Counted from the stretch's first letter, positions 41,601 to 50,491 are shown. The stretch is 64,000 nucleotides of DNA from Phycisphaerae bacterium (GCA_022072505.1 JAJVHU010000008.1:138812-202811); one strand, 5' to 3'. The notes: generated by a model not told the origin, from the letters alone. Translations and numbers: made by a program.

Positions 41601-42361
41601 GGCGTCGCGCCCTGCATTGACCAGCCCGCCCCCTCGTTCAATCCGATCCGCACGGCGCCGCCCGCCTCGGCGTCGTCAAGACACTTCCAGCGCACCTCAT
41701 AATCCCCCCCGGCTGAATCCGCGGCGCCCGCATCAACCGTGAATTCGAGGGATCGCTCTCCGGTCGTTCCGTCGCCGCCCCGTTTCGGCAGGATGAGTCG
41801 TGCGCCGTCCACCCGGATTTCGGGAAGCCGGACGTCGCGGCGTTTTCTTGAGGGACGGGCAAGAATCTGCTCCACCCATCCCCGCAACGGTTCGAGCGAC
41901 GCGCGGTCCAGCCGCAGGCCCGCGCCCTGCACGTGGACGCGATCGACTTCCACGCGCCGCTCCAGCAACGCCCCGACGTTCAGCTCAAGTTCGACGCGCG
42001 ACAGCCGGACACAAAGCTCGCCCTCCTTCAATTCGCCTTCGGGAGCGACGCCTGACACCGGGATGTCCGCGGCGGGCGAGTCATGCGGACCCACCACGCC
42101 GATATCCTCCAGCACCAGCGTCGCAGGCCACCGGAACGTCGCTCCGCCGAGCCGGGCCTTCAGCCCCGCCTCCTCACGCAGCGCCGTCAACGCCTCGCGC
42201 ATCAACCGCGCCGGGCTTGTCAGGAACAGGTACGCGCAGACCAGCGCAGCCAGCGCCGCGCACAGGCCCGCCGACCCCCACTTCAGAATCCGTCGGCGAA
42301 GTCCCGACCGCCGACGCGTCGATCGTCGCGGTTCAACGCTGAGTTGTCCCGACCGCGTCAC
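38654..42361 (-). CDS. AsmA/TamB-like giant envelope protein
   Basis: A 1235-residue protein with an N-terminal cytoplasmic basic stretch and one membrane helix (about 27-48), followed by a very long beta-strand-rich region (VRLSRVELELNVGALLERRVEVDRVHVQGAGL; repeated G/VDxxxxxxxTLxxxxxR units). This is the layout of AsmA-clan proteins that bridge the envelope and carry lipids. The last 350 residues (VEVLSSGRVTDYDLGVQVAGLEL; VALSGYGTGRMPDQRLDLRLIAVSP) resemble the AsmA/DUF3971 C-terminal domain. The start is GTG 42361, whose first bases overlap the stop of the upstream glycosyltransferase (GTGA), with AAGGAG about 11 bases ahead. Lipid transport or envelope maintenance is inferred. Confidence 0.75.
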   Translation of the reverse strand: MTRSGQLSVEPRRSTRRRSGLRRRILKWGSAGLCAALAALVCAYLFLTSPARLMREALTALREEAGLKARLGGATFRWPATLVLEDIGVVGPHDSPAADIPVSGVAPEGELKEGELCVRLSRVELELNVGALLERRVEVDRVHVQGAGLRLDRASLEPLRGWVEQILARPSRKRRDVRLPEIRVDGARLILPKRGGDGTTGERSLEFTVDAGAADSAGGDYEVRWKCLDDAEAGGAVRIGLNEGAGWSMQGATPWLSIADVAAVLDAWSVSEETADRAEDWVERLGADGAVRLSDVTWRERPGESAETRASLEWRMPRLSIPINEADRRTPPTERYTVFESVEGSARISRDALTGTSRAVFHGAECSFHIEAALRELNLEGLASAGLRIVAEVRGLELPADDVVASPAQARFIRSLPSMVKFYERYAPAGRVNARVVAVKEAGAGGSWSCPMARVEVLDGRASYYRFPYPGEGLTGTIEYNPLGLFIRELRGRHGSTDVAVNAYVEELTGPALTRVSIEGTNVALDADLHAALPESFRRTWDLFEPEGSADVHVFIERPGEGRERPNTWSNLIVAELKDVSATYARFPYRVDDVTGTLTILDDHFHASCLNGRHGAGALGIDGRVEYIDRAPAALDLHIEARGVAVEEDLLRSLPAGMRGVVDRMSPKGTIDASCALTLGPRGEVRYDVDINPRSLQVTPSALPVRVENLSGRVYFGNDRIELSRVAGTHGSAVIRADGVYRLEEEGASTDLSLTCDRIELTDALRQSLPSTARRALEAWDVTGPVAIATRISPRAGGADVPPVMRHTLTLCGNGVRRRDWPAPIEDVRGEIHVEDGALASFELTGALHDAQVEVTASRESASGTAAYSGSAKVTGLRLEEPVFRWAPEGVRSALSQVAATGFLDVALQEWRMIPEDGAAAWRVRGSARLHGVCAPGAGSIRGATGTVTFSGQVNEPRGYASFEGLALLDEVFVLGRQVTEASSTWSLVSSPQPWTRLTLEDVKGACYGGLVTGEVEVLSSGRVTDYDLGVQVAGLELRQYLADPARQRTEAFDAEDAEGLIDGQMSLSGRVGSTLTRTGEGRLTARDARLYRLPPIGAVLRMINLAATQEEPVQQARTTFSLRGDEIEFHDLYLRDPGVALSGYGTGRMPDQRLDLRLIAVSPHQWARVPVLSELVEGASRELVEIQVTGTLLKPVVRSEPLRGIRSALDALLEEARPHPADRANPPIPPARPK

Positions 42362-43659
42362 GCGGCTTCGATCTCCTTCGCCGAGGGTTCCGCCCCGATC
42401 CGGCTCGCGATGCGGCAGAGCGCGTACGCCGCGAGCACTTCGAGCATCGGCATCGCGGGAAGCCGGTACCGGATGCTGCCGACGAGCACCGCGTGCATCA
42501 AAGTAACGACAACGGCCGGCGTCAAAAGCAGCACGACGATCGCCCGGCCGGGTCGCTCCGAACCCGCCGATGTCGAACTCGGGAGACGCCCGGCGCCGAA
42601 TCTTCCGCGCATCAGGAGCCACGCTCCGACGGCCGCGAGCGCGTACACCCCCGAGGTCCACGCCGCGGAGACGACCAACGTTGCGCCTCCGCGCCCCTCC
42701 TCAAGATTCGGAACGATATTCCACGTTCGGCGCAGCTTCTCCCACGCCAGATGCGCCACCCGAAGCGGATCGTTGCGCATGCAACGGACCGCCGCCTCCT
42801 TGAAGTGGCGATCCCACCCGACTTCGTCGCCTCTGAGCGCGAACGCCTCGACTTCCGCCGACCGCTTCACGTCGCCCAGATCGCTGGAACCGTCCGCCTG
42901 CGGACCTACGCCGTCGTAAAGCGTGATCCCCCCGCGCGTCGTCAGCAGAACCCAACGATCAAGCCGTGAATGATTGTACATCGCCCACGGCGCAAGACCG
43001 AGGACGATCACCGCTGACGCCAGCGCGCCGCGAACCCACGATCTTCGATCCCGGCGACATACAACGGCTCGCGAAATCAGCAAGGCCAGCGCGAACGCCA
43101 GCCCCGCCTCCCGGACGTAGATCATCGCCGCCGCTGCTGCGCCGACCAGCGCCTCGCGCCATCCGACGGAGGCATCAGCCCGCACATTCAAGACCAGCCT
43201 CCACGTCAGCAGCATCATCGCAATAAAAAGCGTTTCCGTCAGGATCAGCGAGGAGAAGTGAACGAGATAGGGATCAGCGGCAACCAGACATCCCGCGCCG
43301 ATTCCGACGCGCGATCCCAACAACGCGGCTCCCAGCGAGGCGGCCAGGACCGCCGTCAGACCTCCGACGATCCACTGCGCCGCCCGAACTCGGGCGGGAT
43401 CGACGCCCTCCCCGCCGATCCACGCGACAAACGCGGGATAGAGGGGCATCCGCCCTGCGCGGAACCCCAGCTCATCGCGGAACTCCCCGCTTTCGCGCCA
43501 AGCTCGCGCCATCATCAGATACTGCTCCTCGTCCGGAAGCAGCGCGGAAACGGAATCTGCCGAGCCACGCAAACTCTGAAACCCCCACCACCCGCCACGC
43601 ATGCCGACGGCCAGAAGGAAGATCACGGTTAAAGTGCGAATTGACACGGATGGGTTCAC
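42358..43659 (-). CDS. PMT/ArnT-like membrane glycosyltransferase
   Basis: A 433-residue protein with about eight to ten membrane helices (for example TVIFLLAVGM at the start and PAVVVTLMHAVLVGS near the end). PDEEQYL (42-48) in the first large loop resembles the acidic D/E...Y motif of GT-C dolichyl-phosphate-mannose-type (PMT_2) transferases, which use lipid-linked sugars outside the membrane. The frame is open to 43746, but the extra residues are polar and lack a ribosome site, so I start at GTG 43659; this is uncertain. Its stop overlaps the start of the AsmA-like gene (GTGA), so the two are co-translated, suggesting a joint role in envelope glycolipid handling. Confidence 0.7.
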   Translation of the reverse strand: MNPSVSIRTLTVIFLLAVGMRGGWWGFQSLRGSADSVSALLPDEEQYLMMARAWRESGEFRDELGFRAGRMPLYPAFVAWIGGEGVDPARVRAAQWIVGGLTAVLAASLGAALLGSRVGIGAGCLVAADPYLVHFSSLILTETLFIAMMLLTWRLVLNVRADASVGWREALVGAAAAAMIYVREAGLAFALALLISRAVVCRRDRRSWVRGALASAVIVLGLAPWAMYNHSRLDRWVLLTTRGGITLYDGVGPQADGSSDLGDVKRSAEVEAFALRGDEVGWDRHFKEAAVRCMRNDPLRVAHLAWEKLRRTWNIVPNLEEGRGGATLVVSAAWTSGVYALAAVGAWLLMRGRFGAGRLPSSTSAGSERPGRAIVVLLLTPAVVVTLMHAVLVGSIRYRLPAMPMLEVLAAYALCRIASRIGAEPSAKEIEAA

Positions 43660-43973
43660 ATTGCGAGCGTGCGTTGTTCTGGTGGCCGCATTCAGGTCAA
43701 CGTATCCGCAGACCTCAGTGTTCGGAAAGCGTTGATTAATCCACATCGAGGTTACATCTGTGTGAAAACGTCACGGGGAACAAATGCGAAACTTGATGCG
43801 TATGATCTGACGTAGCTGAAGGTTGTGGAAAATCCGGCTGGGGACTTTTATCCCGCCGCCTCTCCCGGGGTCGTCGTTGAAGCTGGAATTCGTTTCGCTA
43901 ACCCTTTCAGGGTGTGATGGTTGTGAAATCCGCTCGTGTTGACGAGAGCGGCATATTCGTTAGAATCAGAAAC
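43660..43973. other. Divergent promoter region between glycosyltransferase and folC
   Basis: This 314-base gap is visibly less GC-rich than its surroundings. It contains a good promoter for folC (see separate entry) and presumably the glycosyltransferase promoter; I see no RNA gene. Confidence 0.5.
43939..43966 (+). promoter_or_regulatory. Likely promoter of folC, probably giving a leaderless mRNA
   Basis: TTGACG (43939-43944), a 16-base spacer and TAGAAT (43961-43966) match sigma-70 boxes at 5/6 positions each. The ATG of folC begins at 43974, only eight bases after the end of the -10 box, so transcription would start at or next to the start codon. No Shine-Dalgarno site lies before this ATG, which agrees with a leaderless message. 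Confidence 0.5.
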
Positions 43974-45395
43974 ATGACCAGAGTTTCCTCCTCCCCCGCA
44001 TCCAACGGACGCGCACGAGCTACTTCGGGGTCGAGCGGGTCGATCAAGACGTACCGGAATGCTTTGGCATACCTGGACACGCTGACCAACCACGAACTCT
44101 CAAGCCGCAGCTCGTATAATCAGCAGAGCTTTAATCTTGCGCGGATGCAGCGCCTGCTCGCCGCGCTCGGCAACCCGCACCGGGCGTTTCCGTCGGCTCA
44201 CGTCGCCGGAACCAAGGGTAAGGGCAGCACGTGCGCGATGCTGGGCGCGATGTTGAAGGGCTGCGGGTTCACGGTCGGATCGTATTCCTCGCCGCATATT
44301 CTGGACGTCCGAGAGCGGATTCAGATCGGTGATGAATTGATCGGGCAGGCCGACTTTGCTCGCGTGGTCGCCGCGGTCGCCAAGGCGGCTGGCAAGCCGA
44401 AGGTTGGCGACCCCACCTACTTTGAAGTTCTCACGGCAGCCGCGTTCCTTCATTTCAAAGAGGCAGGCGTTGACATTGCGGTGATCGAGGTGGGGCTGGG
44501 CGGGCGTCTCGACTCGACGAACGTGATCAAGCCTGAAGTCATCGGCATCACCAGCATCAGTCACGATCATCAGCAGTTGCTGGGTACGACGCTGGCGCAA
44601 ATTGCGGAGGAGAAGGCGGGAACGTTCAAGCCGAAGATTCCGGTCGTCAGCGCCCCGCAGCGTCCGGAGGTGAAGGAGACGCTGCGCCGGGTCGCGGCGG
44701 AAATCGGCGCGCCCCTGCGCTTCACGGGAGATGAGATCGAGTTCAGCTACCGGTTCGAGGCCACCCGCGGGATCGGGCGGCACACGCGCTTGTGCCTGAC
44801 CACGCCGGTCAGCCGGTTCGAGCATCTTCACGTCCCGCTGCTGGGGGAGCATCAGGCGATCAACTGCGGGCTCGCCCTGGGCATGCTTGACACGCTGAAG
44901 CAGCGCGGATTCAAGATCGACGACCAGCAGGCGATGGACGGGCTTGCGTCCGTGCGGATCCCGGGCCGGATGGAGATCATCCGCGAGCACCCGCGCGTCC
45001 TGGTGGACGTGGCGCACAACGCGGCGAGCGTGGACGCGCTGATGCGGGCGATCGGTCAGAACGTCCTCTCGGATTCGATGGTGGTCATCTTCGGTTGCCG
45101 GCGGGACAAGGACATTTCCGGGATGATCCGTGCGATCCAGTTGGGCGCGGACAAAATCATCTTCACGCGGACGCAGTCGCCGCGCAGCGCGGATCCTGCG
45201 GACCTCGCCGCCGAGTACACGGAGCAGTCCGGGCGCAATGCGCAAGTGACGCAGAGTCTTGACGACGCGATGCACATCGCGCTCAGCGCCGCCGGGCGCG
45301 AGGATCTGATCTGCATCGCCGGATCCTTCGTGCTGGTCGCCGAGGCGAAGCGGAAGTACACTCAGAAACCGGAAGCGGTCGAATCCTCGACCTGA
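43974..45395 (+). CDS. folC: Folylpolyglutamate / dihydrofolate synthase
   Basis: Mur-ligase-family enzyme adding glutamate to folates with ATP. The P-loop is AGTKGKGST (78-86). Downstream TYFEVLTAAAF, EVGLGGRLDSTNV, SISHDHQQLLGTTLAQIAEEKAG and VDVAHNAASV are the usual metal and substrate blocks. Length is 473 aa from ATG 43974, close to the family norm. A Ser/Ala/Arg-rich N-terminal stretch of about 25 residues precedes the first conserved helix. No ribosome site is seen; the promoter at 43939-43966 suggests a leaderless transcript. An RCK-domain gene follows 31 bases later. An in-frame ATG at 43914 lies upstream of the promoter and is unlikely to be used. Confidence 0.93.
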   Translation: MTRVSSSPASNGRARATSGSSGSIKTYRNALAYLDTLTNHELSSRSSYNQQSFNLARMQRLLAALGNPHRAFPSAHVAGTKGKGSTCAMLGAMLKGCGFTVGSYSSPHILDVRERIQIGDELIGQADFARVVAAVAKAAGKPKVGDPTYFEVLTAAAFLHFKEAGVDIAVIEVGLGGRLDSTNVIKPEVIGITSISHDHQQLLGTTLAQIAEEKAGTFKPKIPVVSAPQRPEVKETLRRVAAEIGAPLRFTGDEIEFSYRFEATRGIGRHTRLCLTTPVSRFEHLHVPLLGEHQAINCGLALGMLDTLKQRGFKIDDQQAMDGLASVRIPGRMEIIREHPRVLVDVAHNAASVDALMRAIGQNVLSDSMVVIFGCRRDKDISGMIRAIQLGADKIIFTRTQSPRSADPADLAAEYTEQSGRNAQVTQSLDDAMHIALSAAGREDLICIAGSFVLVAEAKRKYTQKPEAVESST

Positions 45396-45426
45396 TCGCC
45401 GCCGCGGCGCCGAGGGGAACGGAAGG

Positions 45427-46023
45427 GTGGAAGCGTCGTCAACATCCGGAGGCGTCCTTCAGGGCGCTCCGCGCACGGGAATCTGGAAGGACGGCGCCGT
45501 GCAACTGTCCTGTCCGGAGACGTTTCCCGAGGGCACCCGGTTCAGCGTGGTTCCGCTGCTTCCGATCCCCGAGCGCCCGGCGGGGCACTTCGTCATCATC
45601 GCCGGATACGGGCTGTCCGGACGGTACATCGGCGAACTGCTCAAACAGTCGGGGATCGACTTCTGCATCATCGACAAGAATCCGTCCACCGTCCGGACGC
45701 AGCAGCGCCTCGGGCATTCCGCGGTGGAAGGCGACGTCGCCGCCGAGGTCACGCTCCGCGCCGCAGGCATCGATCGCGCCACGATCCTCGCCCTGTCAAT
45801 TCCTGACGAGGAGGCGGTCGCCCGCGCCGCCGAAACCGCCCGCCGCCTCAAACCGGACATCTACATCCTGGCCCGGTGTTCGTTCGCGTCGCGCGGCCTC
45901 AAGGCCGTCCAACGCGGCGCCGACGACATCATCACCGCCGAGGAGGAGGTCGCCCTCCGCTTTCACGAGCGTCTCACGCTGCTGCTGACCCAGGCGCCGT
46001 CCCCGGCCGGCGCCGCCTCCTGA
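45427..46023 (+). CDS. Soluble RCK/TrkA-N NAD-binding protein
   Basis: A 198-residue protein with a TrkA-N/RCK domain at about 54-180: HFVIIAGYGLSGRYIGELL (dinucleotide loop GYGLSG at 60-65), D83 in CIIDKNPS for the ribose hydroxyls, EGDVAAEVTLRAAGIDRA, and ILALSIPDEEAV. Such domains gate K+ channels or efflux systems, but here there is no membrane domain and no K+ transporter next door. The N-terminal ~50 residues (GAVQLSCPETFPEGTRFSVVPL) resemble the small beta-domain of DUF104/antitoxin-like proteins; this is tentative. GTG 45427 follows GGAAGG closely. It could act as a detached regulatory subunit or a redox sensor. Confidence 0.75.
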   Translation: MEASSTSGGVLQGAPRTGIWKDGAVQLSCPETFPEGTRFSVVPLLPIPERPAGHFVIIAGYGLSGRYIGELLKQSGIDFCIIDKNPSTVRTQQRLGHSAVEGDVAAEVTLRAAGIDRATILALSIPDEEAVARAAETARRLKPDIYILARCSFASRGLKAVQRGADDIITAEEEVALRFHERLTLLLTQAPSPAGAAS

Positions 46024-46138
46024 TCCGGCGGCGCCTCCCGACGCGTCGGTCGAGGGGGTTTGCATCGGGACTTCCGCCCGGCGGCGACTGCGGATAAGTT
46101 CTGCGCGGCGCGGATGTTCCGCGCCGGGAGTTCGGGAT

Positions 46139-47752
46139 ATGCCCTCATTGCGGTATCTTGACGCGGACGGGAAAGAGCGCACGCTCGATCTGCATGACGA
46201 GCCCGTCACGATCGGTCGTTCCCCCGCCTGCGCCGTCATTTTTGATCACGAACTCGTCTCGCGCGAGCACGCCCGCATTCAGCGCCAGGACGCCGGACGG
46301 TTCCTCATCCGCGATCTGGGGAGCCGCAACAAGACCTTCGTCAACGGGCAGGCCGTCGCCGAGGTCGTGCTCATGTCCGGCGACGTGGTTCGGATCGGCG
46401 AGTTCGTGATCGAGTTCCTCGACGACCGCATCCGCGCCGCCGGCGGCGAGCTGGACTTTCTCACGCCGGACCGGGTCGAGCCGGCGCACAGTGAGTGGGT
46501 CAAGGCGAAGGCGCCGGTCGCGCTCATGTGCGCCCAGATCGAGCAGATCGCGCGTCTCGGCGCGGCGACCCGGATCGCCGCCCGACCGGAAGACGTCGCC
46601 GACGCCGCCTTGGCGCAGCTCCTGCTGGACGTAGCGGCGGAGCGGGGGTTCGTCGCGCTGCGCGGCGAAGGCAAGCGCGAGTTGAAGCTCGTTTGCCAGC
46701 GGGGCCTTCGGCGCGCGCCGGGCGGTTCGATGATCCCGGTCAGTCAGGCGTTCGTCTACGCGATCGTCCTTCAGCAGGTCGCCGGGCGGTATCCGGCGAG
46801 CAACTCGAATCTGACGACGGACGCCGGGTACGCCTCGACGGCGATGGCCGCCCCGCTGACGCACAACGGCGACATCGTCGGCGTCGTGTACGTGGATCGC
46901 CCGTCGGACCGGAAGCGGGCGTTTCCGGTGACGGCGCTGGCTTATCTGGAAGCGGCGGGCGCGCACATCGGCTCGCTGATGGCGTACGCGACGCAGCGCC
47001 TCGCCGGCAGCGCGGCGCGAGAGGAGTCCGCCCACGTGGCGGTGCTCCGTCAGCTTCAGGCGCATCTGTCCTGCGATCCTCCGACGAACGAGCTGCACGA
47101 GACCGCGATCGCCCGTCAGCAGGGCCGCTGCCGGTGCGGCGACCTGTTTGATCTGTTTTTCGTCGAGGATCACCGCGGTTACCTGCTGATGCTCGACGGA
47201 GGCGGCGCGGGCGTGTCCGGGTTCACGCAGGCCGCCGCGATCCGCGCCGGCGTGCGCGCCGCGATCTCCACGCAGGATGCGCACCTGCTGGATCCCGCGC
47301 CCGTTTTCGACGCCGTCAACCGGATGATCGCCGGCGCTTCGGTCTGCCAGCCCGTCGCCTGCACCTATCTCGGGTGGGATGCGGCTGCCGGACGTCTTGC
47401 CTACATCAATGCCGGAGGCCCGCCGCCGCTCGTGCTGGCCGCCCCGGGGCGCCTGATTACGCTCGAGCAGTCCGGTCTCCTGCTCGGCGTCGATCCGGCG
47501 TACGCTTTCGAGGCGACGATCGTGGACCTTCCGGAGCGCTTCCGCCTGATCGGCGTCAGCGACGGCGTGATCGATGCGGCGATGACCGGGGAACCCTTCA
47601 GCGCGCAGCGCCTGCACGAACTGCTGGTCGCCCACGAGTCTTACGGTTCCGCGGCGGACATCGCGGGAATCATCCTCGCGGCGTTGAAGAAGCACCTCGG
47701 CGACGGTCCCTGCGACGATGACGCGACCGTGCTGGTCGTCGCGCGGCGGTAG
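46139..47752 (+). CDS. FHA-GAF-SpoIIE/PP2C signalling phosphatase
   Basis: A 537-residue cytosolic signalling protein. Residues 1-95 are an FHA phosphothreonine-binding domain (VTIGRSPACAVIF; VSREHARI; DLGSRNKTFVNG). About 130-290 is GAF-like (ARGFVALRG-type strands; STAMAAPLTHNGDIVGVVYVDR). About 310-537 is a SpoIIE/PP2C-type phosphatase: D353 in LDGGGAG, D475 in SDGV and D526-D528 in CDDDATVLVV are the metal-binding acids. The first motif is divergent (usual form GDVSGHG) but keeps the Asp. GGGAG precedes the ATG. Likely role: an anti-anti-sigma or stress pathway phosphatase (RsbU-like). The partner kinase is not in the window. Confidence 0.85.
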   Translation: MPSLRYLDADGKERTLDLHDEPVTIGRSPACAVIFDHELVSREHARIQRQDAGRFLIRDLGSRNKTFVNGQAVAEVVLMSGDVVRIGEFVIEFLDDRIRAAGGELDFLTPDRVEPAHSEWVKAKAPVALMCAQIEQIARLGAATRIAARPEDVADAALAQLLLDVAAERGFVALRGEGKRELKLVCQRGLRRAPGGSMIPVSQAFVYAIVLQQVAGRYPASNSNLTTDAGYASTAMAAPLTHNGDIVGVVYVDRPSDRKRAFPVTALAYLEAAGAHIGSLMAYATQRLAGSAAREESAHVAVLRQLQAHLSCDPPTNELHETAIARQQGRCRCGDLFDLFFVEDHRGYLLMLDGGGAGVSGFTQAAAIRAGVRAAISTQDAHLLDPAPVFDAVNRMIAGASVCQPVACTYLGWDAAAGRLAYINAGGPPPLVLAAPGRLITLEQSGLLLGVDPAYAFEATIVDLPERFRLIGVSDGVIDAAMTGEPFSAQRLHELLVAHESYGSAADIAGIILAALKKHLGDGPCDDDATVLVVARR

Positions 47753-47771
47753 CCGCGTCCGGCCTGATGCG

Positions 47772-50438
47772 TCACGGCGCGAACCCGCGCTGCACGTAGA
47801 CGCCCTCGAGTCGCCCGCCGTCGGCGGTTCTGAACCGCGCCGAGGCCGTCCAGCCGCCGCCGTCGTTCATGACTTTCAGCAAGAGGTCGTTCCAGCCCTC
47901 GCGCAGCGTCACCGACACGACATCCTGCGACGGCGCGCAACCTCGCAGGACGTTGTTGGCGTGGACGCCCGCGCCGTTCAACCACGCCTTGATCCCGTCA
48001 TCGCTGCCGAGTTCCAGCCGGACCTCCTGCGTCGTCGGCGAGTACACGCGTGTGTGCAGGTACGCGGCGCGCATGTCCCCCGCCAGCCACGGCGACGCCC
48101 CGAGATCCACCGCCCACGCGGATTGCGGCGGCGCGCCGGGCGCCGGCTCCCGCCAGATGACGCCCCGGCTCGCCGGGTCTTCCGGAGGAAACACGACATC
48201 GCCGAGTTCCTGCCCGCGCCGCCCCGGCTGCATGTAAGGCCCGGACACGTGCCAGTCCGTGATGTGATCCTCGAAGCGGTTCAGCTTCGCGATCGTCGCT
48301 TGAAGCGCCTCGCGGACCGCGTCCGGCAACTCGATCCCCGTCAATCCGTCCAGCGACCGGCGCGCCTCAGCGCAGTGCGCGGGAATCAACCGGTCGCAAA
48401 GTTGCGCGATCGCCATCGCGGCCTCGGATCCCGCCTGCGGGTCCATCCGGTGGGGTTCCAGCAGCGTCAAGGCGCGCGGCGTCGTGATCCGTGAGACGCC
48501 CGTGAACGCCTGACGTTTCTCATCCGGGCGCCGCGCGGACTGAAGCACCTGCTCATACCCGTCCAGCCGGGCATCCGCCGGCATCGCCTCACGTTCCGCG
48601 AGGATGCGCAGCGCGCCCCGCATCGCCCGGACATGATCCGCCGCGTCGGTCGAAAGCCGCGCCAGCCGCAGCAGATCGCCGAGCGCGCCCTCGTCCGGCC
48701 AGTCACACAGCGCCTCGAACGCCGCACGCCGCACCTCCGGCGCCGCGTCGTCGAGGCGATCGCGCACCGCCGGCAATCCTTCCGCGTTTCCGATGACCGC
48801 CAGCGCCCGCAGCATCGCCGCGGCCCCGGACGGAGGCTGCTCCTGCACGGCGCTGATCAACCGTCGGACCTCGCTCGTCGCGTCCTCGCAGCGCCGCACG
48901 CACGCCGCCAGCGCCGCCGCCGCCCCGTCTCGATCTTCCGCGCTCTCGCTGTGAACCAGCCTCGCCAGCACCCGGTCCGCGGACGCGCACGTCCCGACCC
49001 GCTCCAGCGCCCGAAACGCGGCGGACCGCACCTGGGCGTCCGCGTCCTCCGCAGCCGACAGCGCCGCATCGACGGCGCCGCCCGCCTCGCGCCGCCCGAG
49101 CACCTCGAGCAGCGACGCCCGGACCGCCGACGACGTTGAGGCCTTCAGCGCCGTCACGAGCGCCGCCTCCGCCCCGTCTGCACGCAGCGCAAAAAGCTGC
49201 GCCTCAAGCCGCGACCGCCCCTCGGGAGTCGCCGACTCCAGCACGGGAATCACCGAAGCGACCGCATCCTCGCCTCCGAGCGCCAGGCACGCCCGTGCCG
49301 CCGCGATCCGCACGCTTTCGTCGGAAGCCGTGAGAAACTCGACGCACGTCGGAAGCACCGCGCTCTCGTTGCGCCGAGCAAGAAGGTCCAGCAACCGCGC
49401 CTGCCTCGACGGCGACGCGCCCGACAGAGCCTCGCAAAGCCGCGCCCCGACGCCCTCCGCCCGCAATTCAATTAACGTCGCTTCCGCCGCCGCCGCCAGT
49501 TCGATCTCGTCCGAAGCGAGCGCTGCCAGCGCGTCCCCCGTCGCCTCGCCTTGCATCACCCGCACCAGCGTTTTCAGTGCCGCGCACCGCAGGTGAACAT
49601 CGTCGGCCGGGCTCGATCCGCTGAGGATGCCTCGCAGGCGCGCCGCGCGATCCGCGGCGTCCGCTCCACCGCTCGTTCGCTCGACGAAGCTCAGCGCCAG
49701 ATCCCGCTCATACGACTGCTGATGCCACGACGCTCCGCCCGCGCTTGACGGCGCCGCCAGCATCATCTCGAGCAACCCCTCCATCACCGGCGAACCCGAG
49801 GCGCTCAGCGACCACAGCAACGTCCGCCACAACGCCACGTCCGCCGGGTCGGCCGTCGCCACGGCGTCCGCCGCGCTTTGCCCGTCCTCAAGCGCCGCCA
49901 GCGCATGAAGGAGGCACACCCGCGCCTTGCCCGTCGCCGTCGTCATCGCACCGCGCAAGGCCCTCACCGACGCCTCGCCTCCGACCGTCGTCAGCACCAT
50001 CGCGGCGCGTTCGATCAGCGCTTCCTCGTCCAGCAGCGTCGACACCGTCTCGACGGACTGCGCCGTCGCAATGAACCGGAGCTGCTCGAGAAAAAAGTCC
50101 TTCACCTCGGCGGGCGCATCCTCGGTCAGACGCCGCAGCAGCGCGCGCTCCACCCGCGCCCGCAGCGGCCCGCCGTCCGTCTGTCCGGCCAGGCGGATCA
50201 ACGCATGAACCGCGAGCCGGGCCTGCGCGTCCGCCCCGCCCCCGCCGCGGTTCACCCGTCCGCAAAGGTCGGCAAGCTGCGCGTCGTTCAGCGCGGCCAG
50301 GTCGGCCTCCAGCGCGGAGCGCGCTTCAGCGGTTTCAGCCGGCAGGCGCCCCAGGACGGGCGTCACCGCATCTTCCTGGGCCGCGACTCCGCAAGGAACG
50401 ACAACGCCAAGAAAACATAAAAAACAGGTCAATCTCAT
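47772..50438 (-). CDS. Exported HEAT-repeat protein with beta-sandwich C-terminus
   Basis: An 888-residue exported protein. A signal peptide (about 1-20, ending GVAAQ) is followed by about 700 residues of HEAT/PBS-lyase-like alpha repeats: AALKTLVRVMQG, RAAFEALCDWPDEGALGDLLRLA and SAAFRALERVGTCASAD are typical. The last ~160 residues are a PA14/galactose-binding-like sandwich (WHVSGPYMQ; LELGSDDGIKAWLNG; GWNDLLLKVMNDGGGW). GGAGGTGC sits about seven bases before ATG 50438. The protein would serve as an extracellular scaffold or binder; no enzyme motif is seen. It lies 53 bases downstream of the tRNA-Ser on the same strand. Confidence 0.75.
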   Translation of the reverse strand: MRLTCFLCFLGVVVPCGVAAQEDAVTPVLGRLPAETAEARSALEADLAALNDAQLADLCGRVNRGGGGADAQARLAVHALIRLAGQTDGGPLRARVERALLRRLTEDAPAEVKDFFLEQLRFIATAQSVETVSTLLDEEALIERAAMVLTTVGGEASVRALRGAMTTATGKARVCLLHALAALEDGQSAADAVATADPADVALWRTLLWSLSASGSPVMEGLLEMMLAAPSSAGGASWHQQSYERDLALSFVERTSGGADAADRAARLRGILSGSSPADDVHLRCAALKTLVRVMQGEATGDALAALASDEIELAAAAEATLIELRAEGVGARLCEALSGASPSRQARLLDLLARRNESAVLPTCVEFLTASDESVRIAAARACLALGGEDAVASVIPVLESATPEGRSRLEAQLFALRADGAEAALVTALKASTSSAVRASLLEVLGRREAGGAVDAALSAAEDADAQVRSAAFRALERVGTCASADRVLARLVHSESAEDRDGAAAALAACVRRCEDATSEVRRLISAVQEQPPSGAAAMLRALAVIGNAEGLPAVRDRLDDAAPEVRRAAFEALCDWPDEGALGDLLRLARLSTDAADHVRAMRGALRILAEREAMPADARLDGYEQVLQSARRPDEKRQAFTGVSRITTPRALTLLEPHRMDPQAGSEAAMAIAQLCDRLIPAHCAEARRSLDGLTGIELPDAVREALQATIAKLNRFEDHITDWHVSGPYMQPGRRGQELGDVVFPPEDPASRGVIWREPAPGAPPQSAWAVDLGASPWLAGDMRAAYLHTRVYSPTTQEVRLELGSDDGIKAWLNGAGVHANNVLRGCAPSQDVVSVTLREGWNDLLLKVMNDGGGWTASARFRTADGGRLEGVYVQRGFAP

Positions 50439-50491
50439 CGAACGCACCTCCGTGGAGCCGGACCGCGCCGCCCACCGACGGGTTGAAGGAT

